Positions 32,983 through 40,968 of a stretch of 40,968 bases of DNA are shown one piece after another. The DNA comes from Muribaculaceae bacterium (GTDB lineage Bacteria > Bacteroidota > Bacteroidia > Bacteroidales > Muribaculaceae). Position numbers and translations under genes: made by a program. How positions within the stretch are numbered: the first letter of the stretch is position 1; each line of letters begins with the position of its first letter. The DNA lies in the NCBI GenBank assembly GCA_009775375.1, contig VSPO01000013.1, positions 1 to 40,968 on the forward strand. The letters are read 5' to 3'. The notes beneath the pieces are model-generated. The model worked only from the letters and a program-made list of their open reading frames with translations, searched no databases and was not told where the DNA came from.

Positions 32983-33784
32983 ACTTATCGAGGATTTCAA
33001 ATAAGTCGGCGTCGTTGTGGGCCGGGAATTTACTTCGGAATTTGTCGAGTTTTTCTTTTGACAATGAGGCATAGAGAAAGCCTTTATCGGAATCAACATA
33101 TGCAATTCCATTGCCTTTGAAGTCAAGGATATGGGAGCTTCCGTCATATTCAAAACCATTGTTGTCAGTGCCCATACAATTCACTCCGGCCACGTAGGAC
33201 AAATTTTCAATTGCCCTTGCCTGAAGAAGCTTATTCCAGGCATCTATGCGCACGGCCGGCCAATTGGCAACCGCTATCAACAGATCGTATTCATTGTCTC
33301 TGTTCCTGCACCATACCGGGAAACGAATGTCGTAGCATACGACCATAGCAATATTCCAGCCACGGTATCTGACAGACAACCGGCTATTGCCAGGATTAAA
33401 ACTATCGTTCTCTCTCGCCATGGAAAAAAGATGGCGTTTATCTGCAAAACACTCCTCTCCTGAAGGTTCTATGAAAAATGCGCGATTGAATAGAAGTCCT
33501 CCGGAATCGGCTATGAAGCTTCCGGCTATGGCCACTCCATATTTATCAGACAATAGCTTTATGCGATCAATCGTCGCTCCGGTGTTGCGTTCCGCATATT
33601 TCCGCAGCTCATCCTTAGGCATTGAAGTGATGAAACCGGTGGAGAACAATTCCGGGAGAATCACAAGGTCGGTGGCGGGATGCACGTCGGGCAACAACTT
33701 TTCCAACGCCTCCAGGTTTGTCTGCTTGTCTCCCCATTCTATCTTCATGGGGACAAGACATATGTTGAGCTTACTCGAAGACAT
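32981..33784 (-). CDS. Carbon-nitrogen hydrolase, omega-amidase (YafV/Nit2)-like
   Basis: 267 aa from the ATG at 33784 (MSSSKLNICLVPM). An upstream ATG at 33829 would overlap the acyltransferase gene by 35 nt and adds a low-complexity Ser/Thr-rich leader. The nitrilase catalytic triad is in place: E45 (ILPELFSTGF), K116 (ADKRHLFSM) and C150 (VVCYDIRFPVWCR). The last motif, with VWCRN, fits omega-amidases that hydrolyse 2-oxoglutaramate or 2-oxosuccinamate in the cytosol. Substrate is inferred from family only. It shares a direction with the acyltransferase upstream, 10 nt away. Confidence 0.87.
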   Translation of the reverse strand: MSSSKLNICLVPMKIEWGDKQTNLEALEKLLPDVHPATDLVILPELFSTGFITSMPKDELRKYAERNTGATIDRIKLLSDKYGVAIAGSFIADSGGLLFNRAFFIEPSGEECFADKRHLFSMARENDSFNPGNSRLSVRYRGWNIAMVVCYDIRFPVWCRNRDNEYDLLIAVANWPAVRIDAWNKLLQARAIENLSYVAGVNCMGTDNNGFEYDGSSHILDFKGNGIAYVDSDKGFLYASLSKEKLDKFRSKFPAHNDADLFEILDK

Positions 33785-33794
33785 AATCGAAGAA

Positions 33795-34340
33795 TCAAGC
33801 GAAGAATTTGTCGGGGTACTTAGCGGCATACTTATATCCGGAGTAATATCTTTTTATATAGGCCATATCCTGGTCAACATTCCCGGTCGCTACATACTCA
33901 TCTTTAATGATTATCCTCTTATTTCGATAATCAATCACTCCGAGCTGAACAGGGACGTCTGCTCCGCGGGCGATATAAAGGAATCCGGTGTGCCATCTGT
34001 CGGTCATGCTACGCGTTCCCTCCGGAGTGACCGCCAGATTGACATAGTCCCTCGTCTTGAACATTTCTATGACCGAATCCGTCAATGACGAATGCTTGCG
34101 TTTGCGGGGAACAGGAATGCCGCCCAATGCCCTGAGCAGATATTTCAAAGGGAAGAAAAACCAAAATTCCTTCATCAGGAAATTGGCTTCCCTTCCCAAA
34201 GATTTGTAGGCGAAGAGACCAAGAATGAAATCCCAATTGGAGGTGTGGGGAGCGACGCAGATTACGCACTTTTGTCGGCGAGGCGCGGTGATATCAACAT
34301 GCCAGCCGGCCCATTTCAATATTCTTCCCCAAAGATTCAT
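33795..34340 (-). CDS. Acyltransferase of the 1-acylglycerol-3-phosphate acyltransferase (PlsC) family
   Basis: 181 aa, short for the family but with both core motifs: H-x4-D (VAPHTSNWDFILG) and the phosphate-binding VTPEGTRS. The region between (ALGGIPVPRKRKHSSLTDSV) fits the motif II/III spacing. It should transfer an acyl group to a lysophospholipid or related acceptor at the inner membrane. It ends 10 nt before the nitrilase start and begins 19 nt after the small helical gene, so the three may be co-transcribed. Confidence 0.85.
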   Translation of the reverse strand: MNLWGRILKWAGWHVDITAPRRQKCVICVAPHTSNWDFILGLFAYKSLGREANFLMKEFWFFFPLKYLLRALGGIPVPRKRKHSSLTDSVIEMFKTRDYVNLAVTPEGTRSMTDRWHTGFLYIARGADVPVQLGVIDYRNKRIIIKDEYVATGNVDQDMAYIKRYYSGYKYAAKYPDKFFA

Positions 34341-34359
34341 TCCGTGGCAGCATTATTCA

Positions 34360-34722
34360 TTATTCGGCAGAAACCCGCTTGTTGACGTCTTTGGCCACCT
34401 GCGGAACCGCCGCATTGAAAATCTTCAATGCGGCTTCAAGCTCAGCCATGAAATCTTCTGAAATCTTGGCAAAAAGCTTTTTGAAAAAAGCTTGTTTTGC
34501 CTTGGCATATTCAGCATGATTTTCAAAAGCCTTGGGACCTTTATCGAACGAGACATTGGAATTGGCTCTCGCAACGCCTACAGCGCCAAGCACCATTCCC
34601 ATTGCTTTCTCCACCTCAGCCTTGTCTACGCTCTCTACATTGTAGTAGGCCGACATCATAGTCTCACACGCAGAGGCGCCAACCGCCTCAACATATTTTT
34701 TGAATTCTCTCTTATTTGACAT
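34360..34722 (-). CDS. Small helical protein, Bacteroidales hypothetical (DUF6261-like at best)
   Basis: 120 aa from the ATG at 34722; a TTG at 34731 would add three residues. The sequence is almost all predicted helix, rich in Ala, Lys and Glu (CETMMSAYYNVESVDKAEVEKAMGMVLGAVGVARANSNVSFDKG), with no signal peptide or membrane segment. Similar small helical proteins occur in Bacteroidales, but I cannot name a function. It is followed closely by the acyltransferase and nitrilase genes; about 150 nt of AT-rich sequence without a clear promoter separate it from rodA. Confidence 0.65.
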   Translation of the reverse strand: MSNKREFKKYVEAVGASACETMMSAYYNVESVDKAEVEKAMGMVLGAVGVARANSNVSFDKGPKAFENHAEYAKAKQAFFKKLFAKISEDFMAELEAALKIFNAAVPQVAKDVNKRVSAE

Positions 34723-34871
34723 ATTGATCAATAATTATAATGAACGAATTTCAACAATTATGGATAAATACTCTCATCGCACTGACATATCAAGTCAGCA
34801 ATTGATTGAAGTATCACCGTCTATAGTTATAACATCTGCAAATCCAATTTTATTGCATTAGAATGCCACTG

Positions 34872-36341
34872 CTAATCCCGCCGCTCCTTGCGGGAGGCAT
34901 CAATTCTCAGCAAAATGAACAAGAGAATGGTGAATCCCCATAGTGCGGAGCCTCCATAACTGAAGAAGGGGAGAGGAATGCCAATCACGGGACACAGGCC
35001 TATCACCATTCCGATATTGATACATAAATGGAATATGAGGAACGAGACAACACAATAGGCATAGACACGGCCAAAGGGAGTGCGCTGACGCTCCGCAACG
35101 TATATTAGGCGCAATATCAAACCAAGGAAAAGCACCAAGACAGTGGCAGAGCCGACAAATCCCTCCTCTTCTCCAATCGTGCAAAAAATAAAATCCGTGT
35201 GCTGCTCAGGCACGTATTTCAGCTTCGTCTGCGTCCCGTTGAGAAATCCCTTTCCAGTGAGCCCCCCGGAGCCAATTGCAATCTTCGACTGGTTGACGTT
35301 ATATCCGGCGCCTCTCAGGTCTTCTTCAATGCCCAAAGCCACTTTTATCCTTAACTGCTGATGGGGCTCAAGCACATTCCCGAAAACATAATTCACTGAA
35401 AAAAGAAACAACACCGAGACAGCCACGAATGAGACAGTGATGAGGAATTTCTGTATGCGATGCCGGAACATAGCAATGAGCGTATAGGCCACAGCAAGGA
35501 CAAGAATAGAAATAAAATATGCCAGGCCATTTACCTCCACGCCACACGAACTTAGAATCCCCACGACTATTGCCGAAAATATGAATCCAATCGTGACGTT
35601 TCTTCCGATGATGAAATCTTTGCAATAGAACAGAAGCATGGCGGAGAAAATGACCATAATCAACACGAAGACTGAGAACTCTCCAACCGGCATACCAATG
35701 ACCAAAGGATCGACAAACTTTACGGCAACCACAAAATACAATACAGCGCAAAAAACGGAAAACAATACAAGCCCACTCATGCCTTCACGATACAGAACGA
35801 AAACAAGAGAGGTATAGACGAGCGCGCTTCCGGTCTCCTTTTGCAAAAGAATCAAGCAAATCGGCAGGAAAATGAGAATCAATGCCCGGAAATAATTGCT
35901 GATTTTAGCATTTAAGGTAAAATTATAGCTATCAAACAATTTTGCCAAGGCGAGAGCCGTGGCAAACTTTCCAAATTCAGCCGGCTGGAGACTCACAGGG
36001 CCGAAGACGAGCCACGACCTTGATCCCTTAATGTCGGGGGCAAGAAAAATAGTGGCAATGAGCACAAGCACCACAAATCCATATATAGGATAGGCATATG
36101 CCTCATACATCCGATAGTCGAGTAGAAGAATTACAAACCCAATGACAAGCGACAACCCAATCCATAGGAACTGCTTTCCGGAAAATTCCTGAAAATCAAA
36201 CATGCTTGCGTTGTCGAAATCATAGCTTGCAGCATAAATACTTACTGCCCCGGCCGACACAAGAAGGACATATAAAATTATGGTGACCCAGTCCAATGAG
36301 CGGAACACCGAGACATTTGCATCAATGCGATTTGACTCCAC
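34872..36341 (-). CDS. rodA: Rod shape-determining protein RodA, SEDS glycosyltransferase
   Basis: 489 aa with about 10 transmembrane helices, somewhat longer than E. coli RodA (370 aa), the extra length lying in the middle loops and helices. SEDS motifs: GSRSWLVFGPVSLQPAEFGKFATALALAK, and near the C terminus LTGKGFLNGTQTKLKYVPEQHTDFIFCTIGEEEGFVG and GLCPVIGIPLPFFSYGGSA. It polymerises lipid II into glycan strands with PBP2. GTG start at 36341, overlapping the end of mrdA by 20 nt. Confidence 0.95.
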   Translation of the reverse strand: MESNRIDANVSVFRSLDWVTIILYVLLVSAGAVSIYAASYDFDNASMFDFQEFSGKQFLWIGLSLVIGFVILLLDYRMYEAYAYPIYGFVVLVLIATIFLAPDIKGSRSWLVFGPVSLQPAEFGKFATALALAKLFDSYNFTLNAKISNYFRALILIFLPICLILLQKETGSALVYTSLVFVLYREGMSGLVLFSVFCAVLYFVVAVKFVDPLVIGMPVGEFSVFVLIMVIFSAMLLFYCKDFIIGRNVTIGFIFSAIVVGILSSCGVEVNGLAYFISILVLAVAYTLIAMFRHRIQKFLITVSFVAVSVLFLFSVNYVFGNVLEPHQQLRIKVALGIEEDLRGAGYNVNQSKIAIGSGGLTGKGFLNGTQTKLKYVPEQHTDFIFCTIGEEEGFVGSATVLVLFLGLILRLIYVAERQRTPFGRVYAYCVVSFLIFHLCINIGMVIGLCPVIGIPLPFFSYGGSALWGFTILLFILLRIDASRKERRD

Positions 36342-38169
36342 TGCTTATAATCGTATTAGAGTTTAACATTCTTTCTTCGAGCGCGGTTCGCTCAACCTTC
36401 CCGGTCAGATACTTTTCCATCATCAGGCTGCCGATAGGGACGCCGTAAGTGGCACCGAATCCGGCGTTCTCCACATAGACTGCAATTGCAATCTTCGGCT
36501 TGTCATATGGGGCAAATCCCATGAAAGCCGAATGGTCCTTTCCATGGGGATTTTGGGCTGTGCCGGTCTTACCCGCCACCTCAATACCGGGCAGAGCAGC
36601 CGTGCGACACGTGCCACCCAAAACCGCCATCCGCATTCCCTCCGCGACGTCTTCGTAGTATTGACGCTTAATATGAGGTGCGTGTTTTTCAGTGAACTTG
36701 GAGTCAATGACCGTATCAGCGATATGTTTCACGACATGAGGCGTGAAGAAATATCCACGGTTGGCAATCGTGGCACAGAGATTGGCAATCTGTAGCGGCG
36801 TTGCAAGCACTTCACCCTGACCGATTGACACCGAAATGACTGAATTTCCGCTCCAATTTGCCCCCCTGAATGACTTCGAATAGAAATCGGCATTCGGGAT
36901 AAATCCCCTGCTCTCAGAAGGGAGGTCGACGCCAAGCCGATAGCCATAGCCCATCTCCACCAGATAATCTTTCCACTTAGTCAGCTGGCCAGACGGTTTT
37001 GTCCCCCGCTTGTCGATCATATTTTTAAATCCCCAGCAGAAATAGGCGTTGCACGACGTCTGCAAGGCAGGCTTCAACGCAATAGGGGAGCCGTGGCCGT
37101 GGCATCCGACTCGGATTCTGTTGATATAGCCATGATAACAAGGATACTGTGTGGATGTAGTTATGATTCCCTCCTGCAGAAAAATCAATCCCTGAGTCGG
37201 CTTGAATGTTGACCCCGGAGGATACGCCCCTTGGAGCGCACGGTCGTAAAGAGGCTTGTAGGGGTCTCTGACAAGCATTGCATAGTTTTTCCCCCTATCC
37301 TTACCGACAAGAATAGAGGGGTCGTAATTGGGAGCCGTCACAAGAGCAAGGATCTCGCCTGTGGCCGGCTCAATCGCCACAATAGCCCCGATTTTATTAG
37401 CCATAAGACGCTCGCCATACTCTTGCAATTCTATATCTATGGAAAGAGTGAGATTACGACCGGAAATAGGGGCTACATCATGTATGCCATTGTCATACTT
37501 TCCCTTGATTCGGCCGTAGGCGTCCTTCATCAGGATTTCCACACCTTTCACTCCCCTTAGATGGGTCTCATAGCTTTTCTCAACTCCAAGGTCGCCGGTA
37601 TAATCACCCGACCGGTAATAGCGGTCTCTCTCCACATCAGCGGCAGAGACCTCACGAATATTGCCAAGAATGTTTGAGGCCGCGTTATAGTTGTATTGTC
37701 TGACGGTGCGGGTCTGGATAAAGAAGCCTGGAAAAAGATACAACTTTTCCTGCAGTCTCCCATAATCCTCTTGCGACAAATGTGATATCAGTTTTTGTGG
37801 AGTGTAGGCAGAATAACCGGGATTTTTGCGCGGATTGCGCATTTCCATCCATTTTTCAATAAGCTGTTGTTTTGTTATTCCAAGCACATCGCAAAGGGCA
37901 AGCGTGTCGAAATCGCCCACGTCCTTAGGAATAAGCATGACATCATATGCCGGCTGATTGAAGACCACGAGTCGGTCGTTGCGATCGTAGACCAATCCGC
38001 GCGCCGGATAAATAACCCTCCTCAAGAATGCATTGCTTTCGGCATTCTCCTTATATTTATCGTCGCCCACCTGAAGGGTAAAGAGCCTGAATATATATAT
38101 GACAACAATAAGGGAGATGAAGCCGGCAATGACATACTTTCGTTTTGCCAGATTATAATCTTTACTCAC
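36322..38169 (-). CDS. mrdA: Penicillin-binding protein 2, peptidoglycan transpeptidase
   Basis: 615 aa. An N-terminal membrane anchor (about 11-32) precedes the dimerisation domain and the transpeptidase domain. Active-site motifs: S320-T-F-K323 (PPGSTFK), S372-C-N374 and KTG in VAGKTGTAQNPHG. It cross-links peptidoglycan during cell elongation, as partner of RodA. GTG start at 38169, overlapping mreD by 8 nt. Confidence 0.96.
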   Translation of the reverse strand: MSKDYNLAKRKYVIAGFISLIVVIYIFRLFTLQVGDDKYKENAESNAFLRRVIYPARGLVYDRNDRLVVFNQPAYDVMLIPKDVGDFDTLALCDVLGITKQQLIEKWMEMRNPRKNPGYSAYTPQKLISHLSQEDYGRLQEKLYLFPGFFIQTRTVRQYNYNAASNILGNIREVSAADVERDRYYRSGDYTGDLGVEKSYETHLRGVKGVEILMKDAYGRIKGKYDNGIHDVAPISGRNLTLSIDIELQEYGERLMANKIGAIVAIEPATGEILALVTAPNYDPSILVGKDRGKNYAMLVRDPYKPLYDRALQGAYPPGSTFKPTQGLIFLQEGIITTSTQYPCYHGYINRIRVGCHGHGSPIALKPALQTSCNAYFCWGFKNMIDKRGTKPSGQLTKWKDYLVEMGYGYRLGVDLPSESRGFIPNADFYSKSFRGANWSGNSVISVSIGQGEVLATPLQIANLCATIANRGYFFTPHVVKHIADTVIDSKFTEKHAPHIKRQYYEDVAEGMRMAVLGGTCRTAALPGIEVAGKTGTAQNPHGKDHSAFMGFAPYDKPKIAIAVYVENAGFGATYGVPIGSLMMEKYLTGKVERTALEERMLNSNTIISSGVKSH

Positions 38170-38671
38170 GATTAATGATTAAACAGTCGATTGCCAGAAG
38201 AATCAGGAAAGTCAATAGACAGCTACAAGCTGAAAGAATCACGATATCCTTGACATCGGCGAAATTAAAATATTCTATCGTAAAAGCCAAAAGGCAATAT
38301 ATCCCCACCATCGATATGAGATATTTGCAATACGTTGCAACGCCCAGAGTAGACATTGAAGGAATTATATTCTTAGTCTTATCGTCGCGGGGCACATAAG
38401 CGAAGAACACCGGCTTCCTCAGGGCGGAAAGCAATGTGCATGCAAGGGCATTCACTCCGGGCGTGTCAGAACATATGTCGACACATAATCCCATAAGAAA
38501 CGACAACGTGAACAACAGCCCGTTGCCAATGTTCATGGGAAGCCTTATTATAAAATATATGAACACTATCGGCACAGCTACATTGAACAATGCTATATGG
38601 TTGCATATAAGCACCTGCACAAGCAGCATCAAAATAAACAGCGCTGACAGCCTTATCACTTCTCTATGCAT
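38162..38671 (-). CDS. mreD: Rod shape-determining protein MreD
   Basis: 169 aa with five to six transmembrane helices and no soluble domain, the usual size of MreD. The identity rests on size, topology and position between mreC and mrdA; MreD sequences are poorly conserved. The motif GLCVDICSDTPGVNALACTLL resembles the family's central DxxSGxPxG-like region. Part of the elongasome in the inner membrane. Confidence 0.88.
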   Translation of the reverse strand: MHREVIRLSALFILMLLVQVLICNHIALFNVAVPIVFIYFIIRLPMNIGNGLLFTLSFLMGLCVDICSDTPGVNALACTLLSALRKPVFFAYVPRDDKTKNIIPSMSTLGVATYCKYLISMVGIYCLLAFTIEYFNFADVKDIVILSACSCLLTFLILLAIDCLIINRE

Positions 38672-38690
38672 ATCAAATCAATCTAAACGG

Positions 38691-39539
38691 TCATTTATCA
38701 GACGGCAAATCAAAATTCTTCAAAGAATCAAGTTGCGGCTTATATTCATCCTTTATGACCCTCACAGTGCTTAGTGCCTTAAAGTCGGAATTAAGCTTGA
38801 TCTTGAGGATGTAGAAATTGTCGTCTCTCCCTTTGATCCTATTCATTATGGTCCCTACCGGAATGTTCTCGGGGAATGTCGTGGAATACCCACTCGTGAC
38901 AACCGTGTCGCCTGCATTGAACTTTGCATGCCGAGGCACTTCATCCATATACGCAACCATTGGATCGCCACCTCTCCAGTTGAGGCTGCCTATATAGTTG
39001 GTGTCTTTTATCTTGACCGAGAGATGCTGGGTCTCATTAAGCAAGGAAATCACCCTTGAGGTATTTTCTCCTGTCACATTCACAATACCTGCAACTCCGT
39101 TTTGGTCGACAACCCCCATTCCCGTTTTCACTCCGTCGCGCTCACCTCGATTGATGGAGAAATAATTCCTGGGATGCCTGACGCTGTTGTTGACCACAGT
39201 AGCAGGAATATATCCGAAGCGTTGGGACTCGAACATAAACTTACCGGAATCCGGCAACAAGGTCATACATTCGGAAAGTTGGTGGCGCAGATTCAAAACT
39301 TCATTCTCAAGCCTCGCATTGCTTGCCTGAAGGCTTTCGTTTATGCCCTTAAGATGGAAATAACCGGTCACATTCGAAGAAGCCTTGTATAAAGAGGACG
39401 TGACATAATTAGCAGAAGTGAGATATACAGATTGCTGATAAGCACTGTGGCTGAACAACAACACACAACTAAGCAGCACATAGAATGCGAACAAGAACCA
39501 CGTGCCGTATTTTATGAGGAAATTAATTAGATTTCTCAC
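38691..39539 (-). CDS. mreC: Rod shape-determining protein MreC
   Basis: 282 aa. N-terminal transmembrane helix (about 10-32), a coiled coil (about 58-90, ESLQASNARLENEVLNLRHQLSE), then the periplasmic beta-barrel domain with NRGERDGVKTGMGVVDQNGVAGIV and SGYSTTFPENIPVGTI, both typical of MreC. It links the cytoplasmic MreB filaments to PBP2. GTG start at 39539 (GTGAGAAATCTAATT). A gap of 207 nt separates it from mreB. Confidence 0.95.
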   Translation of the reverse strand: MRNLINFLIKYGTWFLFAFYVLLSCVLLFSHSAYQQSVYLTSANYVTSSLYKASSNVTGYFHLKGINESLQASNARLENEVLNLRHQLSECMTLLPDSGKFMFESQRFGYIPATVVNNSVRHPRNYFSINRGERDGVKTGMGVVDQNGVAGIVNVTGENTSRVISLLNETQHLSVKIKDTNYIGSLNWRGGDPMVAYMDEVPRHAKFNAGDTVVTSGYSTTFPENIPVGTIMNRIKGRDDNFYILKIKLNSDFKALSTVRVIKDEYKPQLDSLKNFDLPSDK

Positions 39540-39693
39540 TTTCTACTATAATAATGAAGTAATTAACTATTCAAGTAGCGGAACATTAATGGGCATTCAA
39601 GATGCTGCTGACAAAAAAGAATGCCAAAATCTTCCTCCATCCAAACCGGGAACTTCAAATACAGGCTTAAATTTAGATCCATTAAACGCCAAA

Positions 39694-39716
39694 GCCGTCG
39701 TCCTATGGACAACGGC
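39694..39716. other. Hairpin in the mreB-mreC gap
   Basis: GCCGT+GTCC (39694-39703) pairs with GGAC+ACGGC (39707-39716), with one C/A mismatch and a 3-nt loop. On the minus strand only a short TTT follows, so at most a partial terminator or RNA stabiliser; mreC probably still reads through from mreB. No ORF of note is in the 207-nt gap. Confidence 0.4.
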
Positions 39717-39746
39717 GTAAGTCGTATCGAAACGGACTTTCCCTCC

Positions 39747-40766
39747 TCATCGAATGAGGAAAGAAAATTTGTTGATGTTTTTAAGGGCAACACCTGTGCC
39801 TTTTGCAACGGCGTGCAGAGGATCCTCGGGTATCTTAAACTCAATTCTCATCTTATCCGTGAATCTCTTTGCAAGACCTTTTAACAAAGCTCCGCCACCA
39901 GCCAGATAAATGCCATTTTTGACTATGTCGGCATAAAGTTCAGGTGGCGTTTCCTCAAGGGCTGCAAGGATAGCTGCTTCCATTCTTGATATTGTCTTGT
40001 CGATGCAATGAGATATTTCCTCATAAGTCACAGGGACTTCCATTGGGAGAGACGACATCCTGTTGGGGCCATGCACAATAAATGGCTCCGGCGGATTATC
40101 GAGCACAGGAAGGGCTGACCCTACATTTATCTTTATCTGCTCAGCCATCGTAGCTCCGACCTTTAGGTTGTGGACTCTACCCATATGTTCCTGAATATCG
40201 GCAGTAAGATCATTGCCGGCAAGACGGATGCTCTTATTGCAAACTATGCCACCGAGAGAGATAACGGCAATTTCGGTGCTTCCTCCGCCTATATCTACAA
40301 TCATGTTGCCTTCGGGAGCCTCAACATCAAGGCCGATGCCGAGAGCGGCAGCCATAGGCTCATATATCATATAGACATCCCTTCCACCTGCATGTTCTGA
40401 TGAATCCCTGACGGCCCTGACTTCGACTTCCGTAGAACCGGACGGGATACAGACCACCATTCTGAGAGAAGGGGAGAACCACCTACGTTTTGAGCTGACC
40501 ATCTTGACCATGCCTCTAATCATCTGCTCTGCCGCATTGAAGTCGGCAATCACGCCATCGCGTAAAGGGCGTATCGTACGTATGCCCGGAGGCTCTTTAC
40601 CTTCCATGAGGTGAGCCTGCGTACCTACAGCAAGGAGACGGTCGGTCTTATTCTCGATAGCCACCACCGATGGCTCATCGACTACAATCTTGTCATTATG
40701 AATGATAATGGAATTGGCTGTGCCCAAATCCATTGCAATTTCCTGAGTGAATGAAAATATTCCCAT
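39747..40766 (-). CDS. mreB: Actin-like rod shape-determining protein MreB
   Basis: 339 aa, full length. The phosphate-1 loop AMDLGTANSIIIHNDKIVVDEPSVVA, the phosphate-2 loop NMIVDIGGGSTEIAVISLGG and the adenosine-side motif GIYLAGGGALLKGLAKRFTDK are all present, and EPMAAALGIGLDV completes the connect region. It forms membrane-bound filaments that place the elongation machinery. First gene of the mreB-mreC-mreD-mrdA-rodA set; a promoter candidate lies 74 nt upstream. Upstream of it, to the window end, nothing else is seen. Confidence 0.97.
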   Translation of the reverse strand: MGIFSFTQEIAMDLGTANSIIIHNDKIVVDEPSVVAIENKTDRLLAVGTQAHLMEGKEPPGIRTIRPLRDGVIADFNAAEQMIRGMVKMVSSKRRWFSPSLRMVVCIPSGSTEVEVRAVRDSSEHAGGRDVYMIYEPMAAALGIGLDVEAPEGNMIVDIGGGSTEIAVISLGGIVCNKSIRLAGNDLTADIQEHMGRVHNLKVGATMAEQIKINVGSALPVLDNPPEPFIVHGPNRMSSLPMEVPVTYEEISHCIDKTISRMEAAILAALEETPPELYADIVKNGIYLAGGGALLKGLAKRFTDKMRIEFKIPEDPLHAVAKGTGVALKNINKFSFLIR

Positions 40767-40839
40767 TATAAGGTCGAATTAACGATTGGGGTTAAAATAT
40801 CTCCCGCTTCATCAGCGAGGATGAATCTAAATATTTCTG

Positions 40840-40874
40840 CAAAGTTAATCAAAAAAATCCAATAATGCCTCAAA
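40840..40874 (-). promoter_or_regulatory. Candidate Bacteroidetes promoter of the mre operon
   Basis: On the minus strand TTTG (40871-40874) is followed after 23 nt by TAACTTTG (40840-40847). The downstream box is a full match; the spacer is 2-3 nt longer than usual. Confidence 0.55.
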
Positions 40875-40968
40875 AAAATCTGAATAACTGCAAATGTAGA
40901 GTCAAGTGGCAAGTGCAAAATTAGCAAATCATTCGGAAGAACTCAATTTTCGGTGTTGAAAAACCTAA

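Noticed and set aside
33785..33829. Longer N terminus for the nitrilase gene (ATG at 33829)
   Set aside because: It would overlap the acyltransferase gene by 35 nt and adds a Ser/Thr-rich leader absent from the family; the ATG at 33784 is preferred.

Overview
The window looks like a chromosomal segment of a Bacteroidales bacterium, most likely of the Muribaculaceae type (family-level placement is inference). Reasons: several genes are preceded by the Bacteroidetes promoter form TTTG/TTG, about 19-23 nt, then TAnnTTTG; gene families such as the DUF4922 HIT-like protein, the golvesin-domain amidase, DUF3244-like secreted proteins and TPR-transmembrane-HTH regulators are typical of this order; Shine-Dalgarno signals are mostly weak. 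No rRNA, tRNA, CRISPR array, transposase or integrase was recognised.

Layout. 0.1-0.8 kb: a HAD phosphatase (+). 0.8-7.8 kb: a four-gene minus-strand set (split N-acetylmuramoyl-L-alanine amidase with golvesin domain, GT2 glycosyltransferase, DUF4922 HIT-like protein, AmpG-like MFS transporter), transcribed from a clear promoter at 7867-7897; the last three genes overlap or nearly abut, suggesting a cell-wall or muropeptide-related operon. 8.1-13.5 kb: an AT-rich accessory stretch, all on the minus strand: a TPR-TM-HTH regulator, a frameshifted small secreted protein, a lipoprotein, a 203-bp nested palindromic element with perfect 19-bp inverted termini, and an outer-membrane beta-barrel protein. 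13.56-15.07 kb: a non-coding GC-rich block of related palindromic repeats; another copy of the same family lies at 7.95-8.08 kb, so the accessory stretch is bracketed by direct repeats. 15.3-19.6 kb: class I fumarase and a secreted GH35 beta-galactosidase (+). 19.7-22.9 kb: a CDF cation transporter and HtpG (-). 23.3-25.5 kb: a NatA/NatB-like ABC exporter (+). 25.6-26.9 kb: an FtsX/LolC-like permease (-). 27.0-32.9 kb: a complete glycine cleavage operon gcvT-gcvH-gcvPA-gcvPB-lpdA (+) with the P protein split in two and a well-matched promoter. 33.0-34.7 kb: an omega-amidase-like nitrilase, a lysophospholipid-type acyltransferase and a small helical protein (-). 34.9-40.8 kb: the rod-shape operon mreB-mreC-mreD-mrdA-rodA (-).

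Most of the window is core metabolism and cell envelope. Convergent gene pairs are separated by unusually long, near-perfect bidirectional terminator stems. The parts least explained by known genes are the palindromic repeat block at 13.56-15.07 kb, the structured GC-rich stretch and the gene-less terminator-like hairpin inside it, the 203-bp palindromic element at 9.0-9.2 kb, and the regulator/secreted protein/lipoprotein/barrel cluster between the repeats. I cannot claim from sequence alone that these make up a new system; they are the best candidates here.
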